Shown here one piece after another: positions 34,741-48,200 of a stretch of DNA of 64,000 nt. The notes under the pieces were generated by a model, which was not told the DNA's origin, made no database searches, and worked only from the letters and a program-made list of their open reading frames with translations. The stretch lies in contig NC_052612.1 in NCBI RefSeq assembly GCF_016545825.1, positions 41,399,738-41,463,737 of the forward strand, written 5' to 3'. The first letter of the stretch is position 1. Each line of letters begins with the position of its first letter. This DNA comes from Eucalyptus grandis (Eukaryota; Streptophyta; Magnoliopsida; Myrtales; Myrtaceae). The translations under genes and the position numbers were made by a program.

Positions 34741-37700
34741 ATGCATAATCATGATAAGGACGCATGTGACTCAGATGTGCATGAAGAAAGTCCCTCAGGT
34801 TCTGATAACACGGATGACGATGATCAGAAGGGGATCGAGCGCGAGTGGAATCGACACGAAGAATCGAAGCCGTTGACTGAAGAGCAAACAATCACCATAA
34901 ATCTGGGTGATGCAGAGAATGTTAAGGAGGTAAAGATCGGAGCCTGTCTCTCAGAATCAGAGGCAGAAAGGATGACTAATCTTCTGAGAGAGTATCAGGA
35001 TGTGTTCGCCTGGACATATGCCGACATGCCGGGATTGGATCCTGAAATTGTGGAACATGCTTTACCAACGGACCCCAATATGCCACCCAAGAAGCAAAGA
35101 CTCAGGAGAACTAAACCAGAGTTGTCCAAGAAGATTGAAGAAGAAGTGATGAAACTACTAAAAGTAGACTTTATTGAAGTGACTCGTTACCCTGATTGGG
35201 TAGCAAATATCGTGCCCGTAATGAAGAAAGATGGACGAATCAGGGTGTGTGTTGACTATCGCGACTTGAATCGAGCAAGTCCCAAGGACGACTTTCCGCT
35301 CCCACATATCGATGTTTTAGTTGATAGTACAGCGGGATTTGAGTTATTCTCCTTCATGGATGGCTTTTCCGGATATAACCAAATTCGTATGAAGGAGGAA
35401 GACAGAAGCAAGACATCATTCATAACTCCTTGGGGAACTTTCTGCTACAAAGTGATGCCTTTTGGTCTAAAGAATGCTGGGGCAACGTATCAGAGGGCCA
35501 TGGTCACGTTATTCCATGACATGATGCACAAGGAAATCGAAGTATACGTCGACGACATGATTGCGAAATCGAGACGTGGTGAAGATCATGTTAAAGTCTT
35601 GCGAAGGTTGTTTGAACGTCTTCGGAAGTTCAAGTTGCGCCTCAATCCCGCAAAATGCGTTTTTGGAGCGAAATCTGGGAAACTATTAGGATTCATGGTT
35701 AGTAAAAGGGGCATAGAGATTGATCCGTCGAAAGTTAAAGCCATTTGCGACTTACGACCCCCAACTACCATCAAAGAAGTCCGCAGCCTAATGGGACGAC
35801 TTAATTATGTGGCGAGATTCATTTGTCAGTTGTCTGAAACGGCGAAGCCATTCTTCAAGCTCATGAAAAAGAATGCAAAGATCGAGTGGAACGCCGAGTG
35901 CCGGGGTGCCTTTGAGAGGATAAAACATTATCTCATTCATGCACCAGTCTTAGTGCCCCCACTCCCCAAAATTCCCCTGATTTTGTACTTAACCATATAT
36001 GACGAGTCATTGGGAGCTATGTTAGCCCAGAAGAGACCAAATGATGGGAGAGAATGCGCAATATACTACTTGAGCAAGAAGTTCACTGTTTCCGAGATGA
36101 ACTATACGGAAGTTGAGAGAACTTGCGTGGCTTTAATTTGGGTCTTGCACGGGCTACGGCAAAGTATACACTTCATCACCGAATCTTGTTGGTGACGAAA
36201 AACGATCCTATCGGTATCTCTTAGAAAAGCCGGCTTTGGTTGGGAAGTTAGCCAAATGGCAAATCTTAATTTCTGAGTTTGATGTTCAAAGCTTGGGACA
36301 AAAGTCTGTTAAAGGTCGAGCCATAGCAGACATGTTGGCAGAAAATTCCGAGAGGTCCAGAGCATCTGATGAGGATAATGATGCAGAAGAGCGAATTTTA
36401 CTTGTATCAAGCGACAAATGGACGATGTACTTTGATGGTGCGGTTAACTTAGCCGGGTCAGGTACTGGGGCAGTTCTTATCTCTCCGGATGGACAACATT
36501 ACCCCGTCGCTGCTAAATTGACGTTCCCTTGCACGAATAACATTGCTGAATACGAAGCATGCGTTCTTGGCCTCCAAGCCGCCGTCGATATGAAAATTCG
36601 GAAGCTGCAAGTTTATGGCGATTCAACCCTTATCATCTTACAGACTGAAGGCAAATGGCAAACACATGATTCTAAATTAATTCCGTATCATGAGTTCCTA
36701 GGAGAATTGACGGAAGAATTCCAAGAAATATCATTCGAATACTTACCAAGGTCTCAAAATCAGTTCGCTGATGCCCTAGCTACCTTGTCTTCGATGTTGC
36801 AAGTAATTGGAGGCTTGGACATTGAACCACTGAGAATCGAAATCCTTCGGCGCCCGGCTTATTGTATGATGGTTAAGGAGGAACCAGATGGACAACCTTG
36901 GTATCACGACATCTTGAAGTATCTGCGAAGGGTGAATTCCCGAAGGAAGCGAAGCGACGGACGAAAGCATTTGATAAAGCTGGCATCGAAATTCTTCACC
37001 AGTGGAGATGTCCTCTACAAAAGGTCCTTTGACTCAACATTGCTAAGGTGTGTTGATGCTGAAGAAGCTGATCGTTTGATGAAAGAGATACACGAAGGGG
37101 AGTGCGGCCCCCATATGAATGGACACTTCTTGGTGAGAAAGATCATGCGACTCGGTTATTATTGGCTGACCATAGAGTCTGACTGCATTCAACACGTACG
37201 ACGGTGTCACTAGTGCCAAATTTATGGAGACAGGATAAATGCCCCTCCAATTGAACTTCACCAAATGTCTCAACCCTGGCCCTTTTCAATGTGGGGAATT
37301 GACGTGATCGGGCCCATTAACCCCAAAGCTTCAAATGGGCATCGATTTATCTTGGTGGCGATAGATTATTTTACCAAGTGGATCGAGGCCAACTCGTATG
37401 TTAATGTTACTGCCAAGAATGTGGCAAAGTTCATTCGTCGTGACATTATCGCTCGTTACGGGGTGCCGGAGGCGATCATTACCGACAACGGCACTAATTT
37501 GAATAACAAAGTCGTAGATGGTTTGTTTAGTGAGTTTCGAATTAAGCACCTGAACTCGTCACCGTACCGTCCTCAGATGAATGGAGCGGTGGAGGCAGCA
37601 AACAAGAATATAAAGAAAATCTTATCAAAGACCGCTGAAAATTATCGTGATTGGCATGATAGGCTCCCTTACGCACTAATGGCGTACCGAACTTCTATTC

Positions 37701-38142
37701 GCACCTCCACAGGGGCAACTCCTTTCTCACTCGTATACGGGATGGAGGCAGTCTTGCCTGTTGAAGTTGAAGTCCCTTCTTTAAGGATCCTTTCTCAATC
37801 TACGCTTGATGAGGCGAGTGGATGCAACAGAGGCATGAGCAGTTAAACATGATCGATGAGAAGAGATTGCAAGCTATGTGTCATGGTCAGTGCTATCAGA
37901 GACGAGTCGCAAAAGCCTTTAACCGAAAGGTTCGTCCCAGACACTTCGAAGTCAATGACTTGGTGTTGAGGAAGGTGCTTCCGATCATACCAGATCCTCG
38001 TGGCAAATTCACCCCGAATTACGAAGGACCGTATGTTATTAAGAAGATTCTTCCTGGTGGTGCCATGATTTTAGTTGAAATGGATGGCAGTGAATTGCCT
38101 AGACTTGTAAACGCTGATGCAGTTAAGAAGTATTTTCCATGA
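34741..38142 (+). pseudogene. Retroelement pol (RT, RNase H, second RNase H, integrase), disrupted
   Basis: RT is recognised by VDYRDLNRASPKDDFPLP, FGLKNAGATYQ and the catalytic YVDD (residues 269-272), followed by a gypsy-type RNase H up to about 36163. There the frame shifts, and it shifts again near 36211. The next segment (to 37213) holds a second, archaeal-type RNase H (FDGAVN... and YGDSTLI motifs), as in Tat elements. The integrase zinc finger is interrupted by a TAG at 37211-37213, between its two Cys. The catalytic core has the Asp-Asp-Glu positions in FSMWGIDVIGP, ITDNGTN and NGAVEAANKN. A last frameshift near 37815 separates the C-terminal GPYVIKKILPGGA segment, which ends at 38142. 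Other homologs are uninterrupted, so this copy cannot make a full pol product. Confidence 0.9.
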
Positions 38143-40785
38143 ATGAAATCAAGGCCGAGGGGCCACTTCATGCACAATTCAAGTCGCATAGCATCATGCA
38201 TAGCATTGTAGATATCATGCATATGTTGCATACACGCATATCTATTTGTGTTTCAGACATCCTACCGTCGAACGAGGAAATGGCAGGGGAAAGAACCAAC
38301 TCAAGAATCCATCAAGTCTTCGCACAACATGTTGAATGTCTCTTTTGAGAGGTAAGTTGAGACAATAAAAAAGGGGGGCAAAACAAACAAACAAAAGAAT
38401 AAGGACAAAAACAAAAATGCATGACATGATTCGCATGACCTATTCTTTGGTGTCACTATGCACGCTTCACGTCTGCGACCATCAAGCAAATGGCTCGTAA
38501 AAATCACTTTATTTGGGCAAAAGAGTGAAAGGTTAACCATGCCAAACAAGAAGTACTTAGGATGAAGAAAGGCAAGCCCATTACCAGACACATCCTCCAG
38601 ACACTTTTGAGAGTTGAGTGAAAATCGACCTTCTCTTAGGACGAATGATTCATTCGCATTGAGCACAAAGATCGAAATGATAAAGGCGTTCCCTTCATCA
38701 ATCCCAAGCATTGCACTAATCTCCTGTTATCACTTGGGGCTAAAAAAAAATGATACTTCAAAGTACCATTATAAAAAACAACCCTACATTAGGGCAGCAT
38801 AGGAGGTTATGATCATGTTGTAGAACGAAAGATTGAGAAAGATTCTATTACTTTCACTTGCATTAATCTTCTGGTGATAGCTTCAAAGGAATTCTCAGTA
38901 GACCTTGACTCATCCCAAAGTAAAGAAGAGCATTTCCTTCTCTACCCAAACACTGATATCCATTGTTTTAACCAATTTGGGCCTGATTATTCATTTCTGA
39001 ACCTCGAGCGGTGATCATCTCCCTTCACTGGGGCAAGGCATGAGAATTGACCAAACACAATTGACAGTCACAAGAAAATGTGAAAAATATCTCGAAAGTC
39101 ATAAGAGCTATAAAAGTTCAAAAAAAAAAAAAAACAAAGTTCGACAAATTAGGGGGCATGAAAAAGAAGTGTACCTGGTAAAAGCAAGGTCAATGCCCAA
39201 AAAAAAAAAAAAAAAAAAAAAAGGCTGCATCTTATGTGAAAAAAATTATCAAAGTCCAAGTGTCTGAGTAAAAAAAAATCATCGCAAGTGCAAAGGAAAT
39301 TAGAGAAGAGCAAACCTCCATACAGAAATGGTTAATCAAGGGTCTTTCGAGATGCGCTCTACTTCAAAAGCCAAGTGACTTCAAAAGATCGAATGACACG
39401 GTCATGATGCTATGATGATCACCGACTCTTAAAAACCCCTTTGAAAATGTTAAGCCTTTCAAGCCTTTCCCGAGCCAACGTTACAACCCTCTTCCGAAGT
39501 CTTTTCTGATTGGGATGGTTCGAGTGAAAATGAGAATGCCACAAAGAAACTATTGCTTGAAGAAGTGGAAGTAATCATATCTTGTCTTATCTTTCAAGTT
39601 CTCGACTTGTAAACCCGACGAAGATAGCAACAAGTGTTCCCCTATTGGCCTCAAAGCAATAATTCCTTCATGTAAGCCCTAAACGAGCCTATATTGCGGC
39701 TTTTTCAAAAGACCTTTTTGATCGATCATACTGTGCTCATCGCGAATGTTTCTGAAAGCCTTTGATCTGGGTTATGTGAGATACCCTTAGCAACCAGTTA
39801 TCTCTCACATGAATGGATGGGATCAAGCAGCCATTTTATTGAAAGTGCGTGAGAAGCCCTTTCTGACTAAGAAGCTCTAGTTTGGCATGCTTAATGAACC
39901 TTGTTCACAAGTCGTGATCGTCTTGATAAGAACTTGACTCCTAGAGAATTTGATGATTAATGATATATCCACAAGCAATATGACAATTTTGCGCCACATG
40001 ATGCCGATTGAAATCAAATGTTTTTTCCAAAACAGTCGGACTTAGCTTGATTAGCTTGTTCAATTAATGCTACAATATTGCCAATACGTCTTTTGATGAC
40101 GTCTCTAATGACATTCACTCAAGTTGAGTTTGATAGGATTCCTCAGTGAAGCCATGCAGTTTTTAAAGGGGTTAGCGAGTGCCTCCCTAAAAATCAAGGG
40201 TTCATGGTTAGCCTTAAACCATGCCATCTCCAAAGGTTCATGGTCAACCTTAAACCATGTCATTTTCTCAGGACCCGGTGGGCTTCTGTAGCCCGGAGTC
40301 CTCCTTCTCCCCATTCTTATGACCCGGTGGGCTTTCCGTAGCCCGGAGTCCTTCAATCCCCTTCTTATGACCCGGTGGGCTTTCCGTAGCCCGGAGTCCT
40401 TCAATCCCATCCTTATGACCCGGTGGGCTTTCCGTAGCCCGGAGTCCTTCAACCCTCTTCTTATGACCCGGTGGGCTTTCCGTAGCCCGGAGTCCTTCAA
40501 TCCCCTTCTTATGACCCGGTGGGCTTTCCGTAGCCCGGAGTCCTTCAACCCTCTTCTTATGACCCGGTGGGCTTTCCGTAGCCCGGAGTCCTTCAACCCC
40601 ATTCTTATGACCCGGTGGGCTTTCTGTAGCCCGGAGTCTTTCTTCCTCTTATTGACAAGACGCGCTTTCATAGTTATGAGTCCTTTCCATCGACTTGATA
40701 CGTGCATATACACTTAGGGTCTCTCTTTCGCCAAAATAATTTAGGTGTCTTTTGTCTTTGATCGCAACCTCTTCGAGGCTACATT
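38143..40785 (+). other. Retroelement 3' non-coding region
   Basis: 2.6 kb between integrase and PPT with no supported gene. It has A-rich runs (39119-39134, 39199-39222) and the 48-bp tandem array listed separately. Long 3' non-coding regions with tandem repeats are common in Ogre/Tat elements. Confidence 0.65.
40272..40656. repeat. 48-bp tandem repeat, eight copies
   Basis: Units start with GACCCGGTGGGCTT at 40272, 40321, 40369, 40417, 40465, 40513, 40561 and 40609. The period is exactly 48 nt except for the first (49). Each unit contains GGGCT-TTCCGT-AGCCC, a 5-bp stem with a six-base loop. Because 48 is a multiple of three, the array is open in frames on both strands and yields false 16-residue-repeat proteins. 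Confidence 0.95.
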
Positions 40786-40799
40786 CAAAGAGGGGCAGC
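40786..40799 (+). other. Polypurine tract
   Basis: CAAAGAGGGGCAGC abuts the 3' LTR start and is the expected plus-strand priming site. Confidence 0.85.
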
Positions 40800-43509
40800 T
40801 GTTAACACCTAAATTTCACATAAGTTAATTAATTTAAAGTAGCATTAGAGATTAGGAATTAATCACAAAAATTAATTAATATTCTTTAATAAATAAAAAA
40901 AACGAACGAAAAAGAATATGGTCGGGTCGGGCTGGATCCGGCTATGGCCCGACCCATCTCTCCTTTTCTTTTCCTCCCGCGTGCTAGGCCGGCCCAACCT
41001 CTTTTCTTTTTCGGCCCGGCCCGCATCTGGTCTTCTCCCTCCTTCAGTCTTCGCACGACCTGCACAACCGGCAAAAAGCGAGAGCCGGAGACGGAAAGAA
41101 AAAAGCAAGACAAAGAACGAGAAGAGAAGCGAGAGGATCGGTGTAGCGGGGCGCGGCATGATCCGCGGGTCGGGAGCAGCCGACCCGCAATGGGCTCGGC
41201 CGTAGTCTTCGCGCAAGTTCTGCGCAGAAAAGAGGAGCAAAAAAGGAAAGAAACGGGAAGAAAAGAGGAGGCAAGGCAGAAGATCGGCATGGCAGGGCTT
41301 TCGGCACGATCCGCGGGTCGGGGAAGCAGATCGATCGACCAGCTGGCGCGGTAGGAGGTCTTCGCTCGGAATACCTAGAGTAAAAGAAAAGATAGGAGTA
41401 TAAGATGGAATGAGGGCAGCAAATAGAGGAAAGCAGAAAAAACGAAAAAAAGAAAAGACCAAGAGAAAAATACGAGAGAGGAAGAGGCGAGCAAAGGCCA
41501 CCATCGTCGTCGATCGGCGCCGTCCAGCCACCGCCGGTGAGCCGCCGACCGACACCGTATCCTCGAGCCAAAGAAGCACGAGAAGAAACAGAACGGAGAG
41601 GCGAGAGGAAGCGAGAGAGAAATACCGAGGAGTGAGGAGGCTGAACCGGAGGCAGGAAGCTCGAGGCAGCAGCCCGTCGTCGCCGGAAGTTTGTTCGCCG
41701 GCCGTTGTCCGCCGTGGCCCATCACCGGACGAGGTAGGTCTCCCGAACCCTGCGATCTCGTTTCCGGAAACGCGGGCCGGAGCTCACGGTCGACCGGTTC
41801 TCGTGAGCTCCGGTCCACGTCGCCTTTGCACTTTGCTCCCGTGTCCTCTTATGTCATATTTCAAGACCCCCGAAGCATGATCGGCGTTCGGTAGAGCGGA
41901 ATCCTTCGAGTTTGGTAGTGCATACCACGTGTTCGATAAAATTCCTCAGAGAAAACCGAGGAGTAGCTCACGTTTTAACGCCGGACCCACCCGTTTTTGC
42001 TCCTGTGTTTGCTGAATCCTTGTTGCTCTGTCTGTATTTGTTGCGTTTCTAAACGGTTTGCGCGAGATTTGGCATGTATTGAAGTCGACGACCCGTTCCG
42101 TCGGAAATAGGGTAGTTTTTTGCCGGAATAGGTAGCCGGCGAGGGTCGACGCCGGTTGAGAGGACGACCGGTGAGCGATAGTGGTCCGGCGACCTTCCTC
42201 AGGGCCGCCAGCGTTCGCGGTGTTGCCGGCGTCGGACCGGTGGAGGAGATGCAGGAGCTTCGGCGTGTTGCGGCTGCGGTAGGTAGCCGGCGAGGGTCGA
42301 CGCCGGTCGAGAGGACGACCGGTGAGCGATAGTGGTCCGGCGACCTTCCTCAGGGCCGCCAGCGTTCGCGGTGTTGCCGGCGTCGGACCGGTGGAGGAGA
42401 TGCAGGAGTTTCGGCGTGTCGCGGCTGCGGGAGAGGAGACCCCGGGGAAGACGACTAAAAAAAGAAAAAAAGAAAAAAGACAAAAGCACAAAAAGATAAA
42501 AAAAAAAAAAAAAGAGTAAAAAAAGAGGAATGGGCTTCGTTTTGGGCTGTTTTAGTGTATAGGGCTTGTGGGCCTCATTTTAAAAAAAAAAAAAACTTAG
42601 ACTAGGTTGGGCCTGCTGGTTAGGCCCAATCCGAATTTAATTGAAGGCCCAATTGGGCCTTGCCCTTTTCTGAGCGGGCCGATCAGCCCGTCTCCCAGCC
42701 GGACCGAACCCGGGTCCGGTCTGCGACCGGACCCGACTGACTGCCGGCAAACCGAACCGGCAAGTCGGGTCAAATCGAATCCAACTAGGTTCGCCCATTT
42801 TATTTTATTTATTATTATTTTTTTAAAAAAATTAATTAAATTAAAAAAATCGAAAATCCTTTAAAAAATTAAAAAAATTAAAAAAATTAAAAAAAAAATT
42901 AAAAAAATTAATTAAATTAAAAAATTAAAAAATTTCGAAAATCCAAAAATGTAGGTTTTGTTTAGGAATGGCCATGTATTGCATTTATAGCATATTTAGG
43001 CCTTAAATTGCTTGTATATTGATTATATTGCATGTTTAATTCACCTGTTTAAGTATGTTTGCAATTGCTTAGTGGTATGTGTTAATTTTACTGTAATTAA
43101 GATCTTGGTAGTTATAATTATTACTTTATTGATTGTGCACTTGTATGCTCACCTCCTATGTTAGTGGATAGGTATGAAATCAATCTAAAGCCCGATAAAA
43201 AATCATTTTGTTAAAATGAACAAGATTAGGTACCGAAAGGGCACTAATTGGTCAATTAGTGTAATCAAGTCCCCGATCCTAGACTCTCTGGTTGCGTAGG
43301 AAGTGAGGCAAGCTCCCATGTCTCACTTGGTTTCTAGCCGACCCCAATAGGCTAGTGGCGACTCCTTTTGCACAAATTTTCTTAAGAATATCCCAACGTC
43401 ACGCGGGGTATGGGCTTGGGAGAGCTCGCGCCTAATCATGGGCCTTAGGTCCGTCTTTTAGGCAATACCCCTAAACCTGCTCCCTCCCCCCGAGGGGTAG
43501 GTCGCGACA
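40800..43509 (+). repeat. 3' LTR
   Basis: Begins TGTTAACACC and ends GCGACA, directly followed by the AGATC duplication. Compared with the 5' LTR it shows scattered substitutions and indels, for example a shorter stretch near 41100-41135. It carries the same internal duplication of the TAGGTAGCCGGCGAG unit at 42129 and 42280, so that duplication predates insertion. Confidence 0.92.
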
Positions 43510-43514
43510 AGATC
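43510..43514. repeat. Target-site duplication, right (AGATC)
   Basis: Matches 26055-26059 exactly and follows the ACA terminus of the 3' LTR. Confidence 0.85.
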
Positions 43515-44694
43515 GATATTAGCCTTTTGGAAGTTAAAATTAGGTCCAAGCACAGGTCCAAGCACCTTTAATGACAATGAAATGCCGTCATTTAAGTAGC
43601 GTTATCATGCCAGCCCTTCAGGAGCTACAAAAAAGATCCGTCATAAAAGAAGTGCGTGACCACAATAGTATGTGATCAGCATTTAAAATCTCAAGATTAG
43701 TAGTTAGCACAACGTATGAAAAAGGACAAAAAAATCTTGATTTGGGCTTTAAGGGAAATAAGGATGTGGGAACCGCCTTGGTAAATTGATAATACCTTAA
43801 AAAACTCCATCTTTAGGTCTAATCCTAATCTTACCATAAATTTTTTTATCCCATAAAAAATCCTTAACTTTAAGTCTTATCTCGATTTTACTCTAAACGT
43901 TTTTCTGTCCTATGAAAAACCCCCAACTTAAAGTCTTCTCCTAAATTTACCCTAAAGTTTTACAGTCTTGTAAAAAACCATAAACTTTTATTTGAGTCAC
44001 AAGACTGCCCCATTAATCCTCTTTCTTAATTTCTTGTCTAAAATTGAGTGATAAAAAAACTCCCAAGCAGGAGCTGTTGGAGCATTTCAATCGCAAGCTC
44101 TCCAACCACTAGAGACAAAACATTCCCAAGCATGAAAGATCGAAGTTTAAGCTCAAAATCCCTTGGAGCGATTTTGACTAAGGGTTAATAAAGGCAGATT
44201 TTGGACTTAATTAAATTTTGTAAATATTTCAATGAACAAATATGTAGGGTAAAATTGAAAATGGACCTATAGCTTGGACTTTTTTACGAGACAGAAAAAT
44301 TTATGATAGAATTGATACTAAATCTAAAATTGATGGTTTTTTATGAGATGAAAAAAAAAATTAAGGTGAAATTGAGATTGAACTTAAAATTGGGGGTTTT
44401 TCTATGTGACAAAAAAAAAAATTGAAAGTAGAGTCGTAATAAGAGCTAAACGTAGAGGGCTTTTTAGGGCGTGAGGCCTATTTTCTCATTACGTCATCAG
44501 CGGAGTCGACGCGGCCACTTGTAAACGGCGACCTCGCATGACTCTGTTCACGTAAAAGGAAGCAGACGACCTCCCTCCCTCGCTCGGCTCGCCGCGAACG
44601 CACTTCCGCCCCTCCGTCGAGCTCCCGCCGCGGGCGCCGCCGTTCGCCATATCTGAGTTTCAGAGGTATGATCGCGCCTCTCTCTACATGTTCA

Positions 44695-44725
<31 letters not shown>

Positions 44726-45274
44726 CTTCTTCTTCTTCTTTTGGGGTCATACTACATGTTCAACTTCTCTTCCTTCCTTCCTTCTCCCTTTCAATCACCT
44801 CCCGAACCCGCGTCCTCCGGCCATCCCGTCGCGTGTCGTCCTTCACTGGTTAAGTACAGTTTCAGTTTGGAAAACACTCCGATGACGTCGCCCCTCGAAG
44901 CTGATCCTTTTCGTCTCTTCGACAGCGGCGACGGTGGTTTCCGTCGAGAAAGATACAGCGCCGCCGGCTTTGCATGCGCCTCTTTTTCTTTTTTCTTTTT
45001 TCCCTTCGTCTTTTGAGTTACCCTTCTCCGTCGCGACGCCGATGCCGGATGCCTGGTTTTGCTGGGCAGTTCGTTTTCGGGGACGGACGGGGTGGGTGGC
45101 GATTCGGTTTCCATCTTCGGTTGGAGGGAAAAATACGGTTTCCCTTTTTATGTAGTCAATCTTATGCGCCCTTGATATATGGCTCCGTATCTTTCCCTCT
45201 TTACATTCCCCTTGATATATATGCCATCTTCTCCTCGTGCCCAGATCGAGTCGACCGCACGTTATTCGGATGCG
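43515..45274. other. Spacer and 5' leader of the complete PQ-loop gene
   Basis: 43515-44460 is AT-rich and repetitive in theme: strings such as AAACTTTAAGTCTTATC and TTTACCCTAAA recur in forward and inverted versions, probably an old repeat. From about 44480 the DNA is GC-rich leader, with a (TTC)n run at 44697-44740 and a possible leader-intron donor CAGAG|GTATG at 44665. No protein-coding gene seen. Confidence 0.5.
44697..44740. repeat. (TTC)n microsatellite
   Basis: About fourteen TTC units in the leader region. Its reading frames give poly-Ser, poly-Phe or poly-Glu artefacts. Confidence 0.9.
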
Positions 45275-48200
45275 ATGGGACTGCTCCGCCGCGACGTGCC
45301 TCAGTGCCCGGCCGGTCGGCATTGCGCGCAGTGGTTTAGAGAGCATATGCAGTACTGCCTATGCAGCACGAAGGACGGGATATCTCTGTCCTTGGGCGTG
45401 GTCAGTGTCGTCAGCTGGGGCGTTGCCGAGATACCGCAGATCGTCACGAATTACAAGCTGAAATCCGCGGAGGGTCTTTCCCTTGCTTTCCTGACGACAT
45501 GGATACTTGGGTAATCTAAAAATGCCTCTTCGGAGTATAGTTTCTTGATGGTACCAACCATGCTTTCTCATCATGTGCACAAACGTTGCTACATGTTTTC
45601 GAATGTTTTTGGTGATTGTCTCTCTACTCTTGCCTGAAAGAGGACTGTTGTAGCAAATGTCAAAATCCCTACTGCCTAACAGCAGCTTGCGGGTCGGGCT
45701 TTTCTACTTTGTTTCAATGAATTTGGGAGAAAAATATTTTGAACTCATTATATAGGCCATGAGATTGTAAAATCTCCTTCAGGATTTTTGTGATGATAGA
45801 TGTCCCGATCCATCTAAACCATTCTCAGTGGAAGTATCTACATCGAGTTGATAAGCTTACTGCATTCATTCTCCACGAAATAATGTTCTAATTTACGCTA
45901 GTTTCAGCAAAGGTTGTGCCGATTCAGTATTCTCTGTTCTTTCGGCTTAAAATCCTTCATTGATGGGCTATGACACTCGCTAGAGAAACTTCATTCCAGT
46001 ACTTGCTTTTTGGTGCATCGTGGCACGAAAATTCTTACTTGGTTAATTCTATATTCACCTTCTTGGTGCATCGAGGCATGAATATACTGTGTTGATTCGT
46101 TCTATATCCCCATCTTATAATACAGGGATTTGTTCAACCTTTTTGGCTGCATGCTGGAACCTGCCACGGTGAGTTTTTATTGTCTTATGTTTTATCTGCT
46201 CTTCTCAACAATGCTTTTAACCAAAGTCATCGAGGACATATAACATGTGGTTTGTGTGATAACTTCTAGCAATATGTGGAAGTGTAAACTGGTGAACCCC
46301 TAAATATCACTATTCTTGTTCAAAGGCATTAACCACCTTTGCTTGTTTACCAGCATGACATTTTTGCTTGCTTTTGCAGCTTCCGACACAATACTACATG
46401 GCAGTGGTCTGAGATTCAAGCCTATTCTTTTGTTCACGATCAGTTCTTTTCTGTCAATTTTTTTTCCCATATTGCTGGAAATGGGTGAGACAATTTTATT
46501 CACGTCATACAATGTGCAGCTGTATACTATCGCTACATGGGCTATCTTTGGGCAAACGGTATACTATGGTCACATCTACCCTCGGTTGAAGTACAGGCGG
46601 CCATTCTGCAAGGTAATAACATGAAAATACTTTTTTCTTGCTAACTCTTTGCATAAATTTCAGACTACCCCTTGTCTTTCGAAGATCATATTGGAACTGC
46701 ATATTCTGCTGGAATTACGGAACCAACTCTTCCTGCTTGGAAATTAGTTGTTTTTTTCCACAAAAATATAATCTATTCAAGGATATCTTTGAGATAGAAT
46801 TCAGGGAGGCAGATTTTCTCTTCAATGATCTGTAGTTTTATTAAAATTATCTAAAATTTTTTCACATATTCTTATCTTTTTCTATCTGTTTCTAGTAGCC
46901 TCCTTTCTAAGACAACTATTCAGACTTTAAGAATTATCTGCCGTCCTAAGTTGTCTAGGTCCATCCATTTTCAATTACTCTGTTGTCTCAGAACTGGATG
47001 ATGCATGCAGATTTAAATGAGAATCAATGGCCAATGGATTTTTCTTGACCAACGATTGTGCTGCTCATCTTAATATCATAGCAGGTATTAGGGAAAGAAG
47101 CTTATCAACTTATCACAGCTCATTCCTTGCCCAAATGGTCTAGTATATTAGAGGTTCCCATTTGACAATGACTTATTTTTCTAATGACCATCACAGATGG
47201 TTTGCCGTGGAATTACTGCCAGATGTTACAGTTTTTCTCTTCTTTTTTGCACACACTCAATCTACTATTGCCTCTGGTGTAAAATTTAGGGTCCCAAGCC
47301 TAATGAGATTGAATCAGCGGGAAATGATAGACTAAGCATTCACAAAGACAGTGTGAAACAACACAACAGCTCTGAGAGATTGCAAAATGGGTCTGACACC
47401 ATTGATAGACAAAGTGTTTTGAGCTCACCAATTCCTCTTCCAGCACTTCCAACAAATGCTTCACATCAGCAAGGATTATATTATGCGTACTTAAATCTCT
47501 TTCTCCAAATTTCTCTATCATCTGAATTTCTGCCTGGCTTCTCTTTCAAGCATCCACTATTTGCTCAATTTGAAGTTTGTTGGGTTAGTTCCATATAATT
47601 TAAGATTCTTTCACATTTGAGAGCACATGAGTATAAAATAAAAAGAATGATGAAAATGCTAATCAGAGAGTTGGCTGCAAGAAATAGGGATATTAATGAC
47701 CTAACTAAGCTCGGAGAATGTTTCCTTCAAGAGCTGTGGCTGATACAATCATTCAACTTTCATTTTGGCTATCACTAGTACTTTCGGAGTATGATAAGGT
47801 ATCATGCATTTGTCTAAATGGTCAAAAGATAAACTAATGTGCTGTTGTGGAGTAGTTCTGGAATAAAAAAATTATCACTGGCTTTGATCATTAGATATTC
47901 TCACACTTTTATCATATAGAAAGGGACGTTTGCTAAAAGAATAGAGCTCTATTCTTATTGTCTGTTATTGTTTTGGCATTATCTCTTTCATCATTGGAGA
48001 ATAGTCCTCTTCTGCATTGCAATTGTTTTAAACCTGATGGTAACAATTTTGCAACTCTAGATTGCCGCTCTGGCTGAAGATTTTTCATCTTTTTTGCTTG
48101 AAAGTTGCTAGTCTTTTTGGAATATAGTGGCAATGTTCTCTAGTGCAAGAGAAAGCACAATTTTTGACAGCGAATGAAATTGCCCCAAGGCAATAAGGGT

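Larger units (their letters stand above)
26060..43509 (+). mobile_element. Ogre/Tat-lineage Ty3-gypsy LTR retrotransposon, 17.4 kb, degenerate
   Basis: Full structure in order: TSD, 5' LTR, PBS, ORF1, gag-protease with zinc knuckle, aspartic protease and G-patch-like segment, a non-coding interval ending in a splice acceptor, RT, RNase H, a second RNase H, integrase, a long 3' non-coding region with 48-bp tandem repeats, PPT, 3' LTR, TSD. Very large size, an extra ORF before gag, two RNase H domains and a break between protease and RT are the hallmarks of the Ogre/Tat group. The LTRs are similar but carry many substitutions and indels, and pol has two frameshifts, a nonsense codon and a third frameshift, so the insertion is not recent and this copy is not autonomous. 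Confidence 0.93.

Noticed and set aside
40105..40717. Long repetitive open frames on both strands (16-residue repeats)
   Set aside because: They arise from the 48-bp tandem array, whose period is a multiple of three; they lie in the retroelement's 3' non-coding region and are open on both strands at once.
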